Positions 58,783 through 64,000 of a DNA stretch of 64,000 nucleotides are shown here, in pieces. Below the pieces are notes generated by a model. That model was given only the letters and a program-made list of their open reading frames with translations. It had not been told where the DNA came from and made no database searches. Numbering within the stretch: the first letter of the stretch is position 1; every line of letters begins with the position of its first letter. Made by a program: the position numbers and the translations under genes. This DNA comes from Paralithodes platypus (taxonomy: Eukaryota; Arthropoda; Malacostraca; Decapoda; Lithodidae). Location of the stretch: positions 47,338,932 to 47,402,931 of the forward strand of contig CM064480.1 of assembly GCA_032716605.1 (NCBI GenBank), given 5' to 3'.

Positions 58783-59902
58783 TTAAGATACCCGGTAGCT
58801 ACCGAATAATCTAAAAACACGCTCCCTGATAGTGTACAAGGCTATGAAAATCAGGGAAAATATTATAGTGAAAAGGTAACTCAGACTTTCTATAACATAA
58901 AGTAATAAAGGTAAGGATGTAGTATTCGAGGAATTTCGAGCTTATCGCCTGCCTTGCTTACACTACTCGCACGCTCGCGATCACGTTTCCGTCTATTTTG
59001 ACTGCCGTGGGATACAACATTAGGTTGAGGGCCCCCCTCACTCCCCCATGACTTATTGTCATCATCATATATAGGCATTTTGCCAGCAGGGGGCAAATTA
59101 CTTTAACAACATGTAATGGGGGGGGGGGGGAGGACCCCGTCAACCTATTATTGAATCCTGCGGAAGTCAAAATAGACTGGAACATGATCGCGAGCGTTCA
59201 CTGCTGCCGCCGTTCCGCGTAGTGTAAACCAAGGCAGGCGCCATGTAGTATGTCCAAATACTACATCCTTCCCATAGGCCTAATAAATTCACAACATTTT
59301 AAAATCCAGATAGCCTATCTGAGGTGAGCCAATTCTGACAAAATCTAACAAATGTTGGCTTGAACATTATGATGGGCTAGCCTAGAGGGACAGAGACTAG
59401 CCTAGGTTAGTTTATTCAGTGGGGATGTAGCCTAGGAAAAAAAAATTAGGCCTACAATCCTGTATGAGTCATGAAATTCATAAGAAAAATAGATTAGCCT
59501 GGGCTAGGCTAGCTTACATGATGATGTAGCCTACTGTAGGCTAAGCCTAGGCCTAGCCACCTAGCCTAGGCCTAGCCGCCTAGCCTAACCCAATATTACC
59601 AATACTGGTAAGGTAGGCTAAATTAGTATATAAGATGATTGACCACTATTACTGTTAGCCCACAAATTTATATTAATATTACAGTATATGCCTAGCTATT
59701 TTTAGTTATGTAAAGTATGGTATATACTGGGAATTGTTGATAGCGTATCTCTGGCAAGCCTCAAAACCTGATAATGTTGACACTTATTGCATTAACACGT
59801 GCCAAAATATATTCACACCGTGCACAAAATTGATGCTTTGAAAGGGCTACATCAGTAAACCAATGAAAATCAATAATAATCAAAATATGTATAAGATGAG
59901 GA

Positions 59903-60060
59903 TCATTTAGGGGTCGATATTTCCTGGCCAGCAATAGCGAGCCTGTAATTTAGGAGGAACTGCCATTCGGTTCTACCTAAAAATGTATGACATGTTGTCG
60001 AAAGGGAGTCTTGGGAGTATTTTATTAAGCTTGGTGGGGGTCTAGGGATTAAACTAAAAG
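59903..60060 (+). mobile_element. Family F partial copy
   Basis: TTTCCTGGCCAGCAATAGCG, GAGCCTGTAATTTAGGAGGA, then AAGCTTGGTGGGGGTCTAGG, in the same order as 43130-43260. Confidence 0.6.
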
Positions 60061-60344
60061 CTTCCACTTAACTGTACACTCCAATGATGTTAAACCAATA
60101 CTGTAATTCTGATCACGGAATATTAGAAACACATGAGGACTGTCAGGAAATAGTGATATTGTCAAAAATTACCAGTACACAGTTAATGAGTAGGTTTGTC
60201 GTTGAATTACGTTATAATAATAAACCCTTACAAAAGTATACTGGTAGTAATCAGCCCTTCAAAAATAAAGTTATAAAGTACAGGTAAATTCAGCAACAAT
60301 ATACCTACTAATTGTATATACTTTCTTTATATACTTAATGATTT

Positions 60345-60415
60345 ACAGTGAACAGAAACACCATATGAGGAGGAACACTTTATTGACAACTTTTCGCAGA
60401 TAGCTTCTTCAAGTT
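60345..60415 (-). ncRNA. Hammerhead-like / retroelement 3'-end motif, copy 2 (weak)
   Basis: On the minus strand: CTTGAAGAAGCTATCTGCGA, AAAG, then TTGTCAATAAAGTGTTCC. The order TGAAGA, short hairpin, CGAAA, then AATAAAG parallels the motif at 63930-63985. The first core base is not the canonical C. Low-confidence structural call. Confidence 0.25.
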
Positions 60416-60605
60416 ACACACATACTGCATACTATAGTCTATTAATTATAATAAGACCAGATTTCTTGACCATAAACTCTATATAACTCCAAAAAGACTG
60501 GAGTAATCGAGCTAATATTTCTACCATTTGGGAAAGATCATCCAAGAAATAGGTGTGGAAATTGACAACCCATTTGCTTTAGCCCACTTTGAGTTACAGG
60601 GGATA
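60410..60605. repeat. Interspersed repeat shared with 11440-11625
   Basis: See the shared words listed for 11440-11625; no coding. Confidence 0.55.
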
Positions 60606-60887
60606 GATGTCCAAGCTTCTGGTGTAAATACTGTATATTGAATAGACTGTAGGATATTGGACGTTGTCAAGCAAGCGCTCCTCCTCATATGGCGTTTCAG
60701 TTCTTTCTTTCAACTACTCAAAGCTAATTTATCGAGAGGACTTCCCTAGTGGTTAAGGCCCCATTAATTACTCTTTCCATTCACATATGCATAGCCTACG
60801 TGAGTTGCAGTTGGGATGTGTGTACATGCTTAGATTGATATGCAGGATTCGAAGTTGCATAATAAATCGTAGGCAGTGTCCACCATT

Positions 60888-60970
60888 CTTTAACTGTCTT
60901 CGTGGTACGATGCATAAGGTGTTGATTTTCGGTGTGAGCATCCTGGATTCGAATCCACGGACTGCCACAT
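60888..60970 (+). repeat. tRNA-like SINE head or decayed tRNA
   Basis: GTCTTCGTGGTACGATGCAT (A-box region) followed by GGATTCGAATCC (B box). The cloverleaf is incomplete. Confidence 0.45.
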
Positions 60971-61354
60971 GTGTTTGTAAATTTCATTAATCGATTTTAG
61001 GAGTATAGTTGGTTGTTGGAAGGAACATAATAATTTAATATATTTTACAGCGCATTGATCCCAACTGTAGACACCCTGGCGCTTATTAGTGAAAGATGCC
61101 AGAGAGTTCCCTATAGATGTCTCCCCTGCCTCTCTCTCTCTCCCTCCACTCACACATTTCACAGACCATATATTATATTCCCAGGACTGCAGCCATCCAT
61201 TTGTCCTCATCAGGGGAGCCTCTTCACTAGTTTCCCTCACGCTAACATAAATAGTGCATAACAAAGGTAGGGAGACTTCCACGGCACTCTCACTTTATTA
61301 TAAAGGGGGAATGGTTAATTTTCTTGGTTGGGTTTTTCATGTATTTATTGTTTT

Positions 61355-61672
61355 TTTCTAGTGTCCTCCCTAGACCTCCATCAAACTATAAAGCAACTCC
61401 AGGATTACCCCTTTAAGATGTATTTGTTAATTTTTCGGTAGAAAAATGTCCCCGCCGAAGGCCGATTCTTCCTAAATTACAGGTTCGCTCTCACTCGCCA
61501 GGAAATAATCTAAACCTTAATGACACGAAAAGTCTTACTATTCACAAAGAAAAGGGGCGAAAGGTCTTAAAATCGTCAAACAAATGGGCCGAACGTCTTA
61601 AACTATGAAAACTAACGCCCCTATGCATGAGTGAGAAGGGTGTCCAGAAAAAACGACCATCTCCCCTTAACC
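61355..61672 (-). mobile_element. Family F copy, uninterrupted
   Basis: Runs CCTCCCTAGACCTCCATCAA, TTTAAGATGTATTTGTTAAT, GCCGAAGGCCGA, CACTCGCCAGGAAATAAT, GACACGAAAAGTCTTA, GGGGCGAAAGGTCTTAAAAT, GGGCCGAACGTCTTAAA, CGACCATCTCCCCTTAA. Serves as the reference for the broken copy at 42405-43280. The small minus frame at 61542-61736 is a shadow. Confidence 0.65.
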
Positions 61673-61769
61673 CAAAAGGATGAGTGATTAAGTATGTACA
61701 GTCGGGGGTAGGAATGTGTGGATATTTTATTTTCATTATCAGGAAAGCCTCTTCACTATAAGCGGTATC

Positions 61770-61971
61770 AGTGACTTTGAAAAAATTACGTCTTTATAAT
61801 TTTATTCTAGCTATATGTAAACAAAATTGCACAGTTAAATAAGGATCAATGGTAGTTGAAATGGTTAAGTGACATAGTTCGAAGCCCGCTAATTGCTGGA
61901 GGCCCATTATAAGTTGAATACAATCGTCTAGAGTAAAGTTAAAGAGACGTCACCGGTACTGAATGGGTTAA
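61770..61971. mobile_element. TTAA-type MITE, family T3 copy iv (left end decayed)
   Basis: Interior ACGTCTTTATAATTTTATTC, TAGCTATATGTAAACAAAAT, AAGTGACATAGTTCGAAGCC and GGCCCATTATAAGTTGAATA are shared with copy iii. The right end is CACCGGTACTGAATGGGTTAA. Confidence 0.65.
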
Positions 61972-62030
61972 TTATATGGCAATGGTTCCAACTGATGGAT
62001 TTGTTCAACCGTAATTTCTTAGAATCTCTA

Positions 62031-62245
62031 TTAACCCCTTCTATACCGGCGACGTCTTTTTAATTATAATCTAGCTATATTTGGACGATTTTACGCAGTT
62101 AAAGAAGGATCTGTGGTAGTAAAAAGGGTTAAGTGACATAGTTCGAAGCCTGTTAATTGCTGGAGGCCAATTATAAGTTGAATACAATCGTCTAATAGTA
62201 GCCAGAACCAACTTTAAAAGACGTCGCCGGTACAGAAGGGGTTAA
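62031..62245. mobile_element. TTAA-type MITE, family T3 copy iii
   Basis: TTAA at 62031-62034 and 62242-62245; ends read inward CCCCTTCTATACCGGCGACG and CCCCTTCTGTACCGGCGACG. Interior TAGCTATATTTGGACGATTT and CGTCTAATAGTAGCCAGAAC. Confidence 0.85.
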
Positions 62246-62320
62246 CAATAAATAACTACTACAAAACGACACACTGAACACGGTCGCAAAAGCCAATTAC
62301 CTGGAATTATTGTCATAGGT

Positions 62321-62323
<3 letters not shown>

Positions 62324-62356
<33 letters not shown>

Positions 62357-62617
62357 GACAATGAACGGAGGAAGGAAAAACACAGATAAAACAAAAAGGT
62401 CCATGTGCCTAAAGGCATCCTCCATTCATAAAATGTTTGTAACAACTGGATTTAAACATTTGTAGATTGTAAGTTTGTGGAAAGCAACTCGAGGGAAGTG
62501 AATTCCAAAGAGTAGTAGCTCTGGGGATAAATGAATTCTGATAAGCAGAAGTTCTGCATTGTGGAGGAGAAAGTGTAAATTCATGGGCGCTCTCAGCTGC
62601 CCTAGTTCTACGGGGAA
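62324..62617 (-). mobile_element. Jockey-like LINE 3' tail, 5'-truncated
   Basis: A poly-T run of about 29 nt, then AAGAGACAATGAACGGAGGA and about 260 bp identical in type to 22835-23101. Ends at CCTAGTTCTACGGGGAA, inside the RT C-terminal region. Confidence 0.88.
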
Positions 62618-62636
62618 CTAGTCTCCAAGTTCCTTA

Positions 62637-62747
62637 AGGGGAAATGGGTCGTATTTCTGGGCCCTCATCTTCTTCATGTTTATCCCCATTAGTTTTGAAG
62701 ACGTTCATTCGATTAGCTTGGCGATTTTATGATTTTAGATACTGTAG
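62637..62747 (-). mobile_element. Family F end fragment abutting a SINE
   Basis: TTAAGGGGAAATGGGTCGTA, CCCCATTAGTTTTGAAGACG, TTGGCGATTTTATGATTTTA: the terminal part of family F. As at 42405, the SINE follows. Confidence 0.55.
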
Positions 62748-63295
62748 GGGAGGTTTGGTGAAGTGGTCTTGCCTCTGGACTGGTAATCCAATGTACCCGA
62801 GTTCGAATCCCGATATGTCAATGGGAAGATATTTTTTTAATGGAATTTGTGCTGTACCTAGCATCAGTGCATTACCACAAAGCCCACCGAAACGCCAAAT
62901 AAATGCCTTCATTGTTCCCTGATTAATTAGCACGGTATGAATATTCCCATATTCAAAATATGCTAGAGGGGGACAATGCCTAGTGAGTTCATTGCTCAAT
63001 AGGTGGCGTTCTGAGAGTGAGGGTCCGAGTCTAGGAGATGAGACAGTGAAGCACTGGAGCGAGGCAACTTCAGAGATGGGGCTGCTTCGAGCCGTGAGTA
63101 GGCAACTAAGCCCGATGCATCCTGCGAAGTCAAGAGAGCAGTGGCTGGTTGCAGCTAAAAGTGCTTCACATGTCTCACCCCTTATACTGGAAGGAGACCT
63201 CACAGGCTTCACTGCTCAATAATTAGCGGTTGTATGTACAGGCTCTCAGACTATGCCCGAGAGGGAGTAGCTGGAATATAGAAGAAAACAAAAAT
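62748..63295 (+). mobile_element. tRNA-derived SINE, copy 2
   Basis: Head at 62753-62820 with GTGGTCTTGCCTCTGGACTG and B box AGTTCGAATCCC. Body collinear with 42487-43045 at roughly 85%. The frames over it (62644-62922, 62727-63212) are shadows. Ends GAATATAGAAGAAAACAAAA. Confidence 0.8.
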
Positions 63296-63409
63296 TGCCT
63301 GAAAAAATTGGCGGATAAACAGCTCGTGCAAGACTGCGTTTACTCTATGAGGTGGCAGAGAAGTTGGTGTTGCTAGAAAAGGAGGAGGACCTGGCACTAT
63401 TATAGCAAT

Positions 63410-63635
63410 ATTTTCCCTCTCAGTATTAGATTATGCTCTTTCACTTTACTTTGGCTAACATGAGACGATTTTACTCGGCTTTAGAAAGCCCTCTAGGAAT
63501 CAAAGTGATAAACTCGATCTCAATTAAGCGTCTGAACCACACAAAACCTTCCCAAAACTTAATAAAATTGTCTATTAATAGCCAAAATACAATAAAAAAG
63601 CGTGTCCTTGTTTCTTGAGAGGGTTATGCAACACA
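63410..63635. mobile_element. Diverged TTAA-type MITE, family T3 copy vi
   Basis: Ends CCCTCTCAGTATTAG and, inverted, CCCTCTCAAGAAACAAGG. Interior ATGAGACGATTTTACTCGGC and TTGTCTATTAATAGCCAAAA follow the T3 layout. Flanking TTAA is degenerate. Confidence 0.45.
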
Positions 63636-63807
63636 AAACAAGGACACCAATCCGTTGTTGTCGTCCCACCACCACGCCTTACCCACCTGCGAAAAGTTTT
63701 AGGGTTTGGTGAATAGGTCATTCTTCGACTATTTCTCTCATTTTAGCCTGATGGCTCTTTGTATTTGTATAGTACTTCCCTAGCCTATATCAATAACTAT
63801 GTAACGG

Positions 63808-63808
<1 letters not shown>

Positions 63809-63860
<52 letters not shown>
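63809..63860. repeat. (TA)n microsatellite
   Basis: About 26 TA dinucleotides. Confidence 0.97.
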
Positions 63861-63865
<5 letters not shown>

Positions 63866-63929
63866 TTAAAAATATATTTGCTTTAAATGTCAACATAATG
63901 TATTAATACATTTATTTCTTATTGCTTTA

Positions 63930-63990
63930 GGTCTGATGATGACATATGTTAATGTCGAAACGTTACCGGTACCAGAATAAAGATGTCCGT
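63930..63990 (+). ncRNA. Hammerhead-ribozyme-like motif at a retroelement-type 3' end
   Basis: CTGATGA (63933-63939), a perfect 5-bp hairpin GACAT / ATGTC (63941-63945, 63952-63956) with a 6-nt loop, and GAAAC (63957-63961) reproduce the conserved core order of a hammerhead: CUGAUGA, stem II, GAAA. Stems I and III are not convincing by eye. AATAAAG follows at about 63978. Penelope-like elements and retrozymes are known to carry hammerheads; the match here is to core words only. Confidence 0.35.
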
Positions 63991-64000
63991 GTTTACCTTG

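Larger units (their letters stand above)
55176..59902. repeat. Duplicated unit D2, copy B
   Basis: Uninterrupted by the CR1 block, so it gives the empty site TTTTGATTAGGCAAATATGATG at 58074-58095. It carries its own insertion (T1 copy 4 at 58343-58782) and lacks the inner palindrome. Ends at ...TATAAGATGAGGA (59902), as does copy A (54771). No gene found; small frames on either strand are shared non-coding repeats. Confidence 0.8.

Overview
The window looks like nuclear DNA of an arthropod, most likely a decapod crustacean. It is AT-rich, dense in simple repeats, and full of non-LTR retrotransposons whose reverse transcriptases resemble the jockey-, RTE- and CR1-type elements common in crab, crayfish and shrimp genomes. 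It also has a BEL/Pao relic, tRNA-headed SINEs and many short TTAA-flanked DNA elements. The host assignment is an inference from repeat content. There is no prokaryotic gene organisation, no CRISPR array, and no complete host gene that I can defend. Almost every long open frame is retrotransposon sequence or an artefact of a tandem repeat.

Layout. 1-5 kb: 3' end of a jockey-like LINE, then TTAA-type elements, one nested in another. 5.2-7.9 kb: a repeat with a (GTT)n edge and a decayed BEL/Pao retrotransposon (RT, RNase H, integrase C-terminus, DUF5641). 8-11.6 kb: more TTAA elements, a 350-bp foldback element and a tRNA-like head. 11.9-13.5 kb: a 38-bp minisatellite. 13.5-18.3 kb: degenerate long tandem repeats, nested TTAA elements and a TA-flanked mariner-type MITE. 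18.3-21.8 kb: a second jockey-like LINE fragment and a 61-bp minisatellite. 21.9-27.5 kb: a minus-strand RTE-type LINE split by a minus-strand jockey-like LINE. 26.9-36.9 kb: a direct duplication whose copies flank a GC-richer transposase-like fragment and a CR1 LINE; the second copy carries a 2.8-kb jockey-like insertion. 38-42.1 kb: microsatellites and 3.5 kb of two related 25-bp minisatellites. 42.4-44.1 kb: a SINE inside another repeat and two TTAA elements. 44.4-59.9 kb: two direct copies of a roughly 5-kb palindrome-rich unit; the first is split by about 5.9 kb of retroelement DNA including a nearly full-length CR1 with an esterase-type ORF1. 60-64 kb: SINEs, TTAA elements, LINE tails and two hammerhead-like motifs.

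The genes do not form a pathway; the window is a stratified record of transposition. The most unusual signal is in the short TTAA-flanked elements. Within one copy the two subterminal repeats match each other, often as palindromes. Between copies of the same family those repeats differ while the interior stays alignable. Paralogous empty sites inside the window support the TTAA insertion mechanism. Duplicated blocks could in part be assembly artefacts (unmerged haplotypes), which cannot be excluded from sequence alone.
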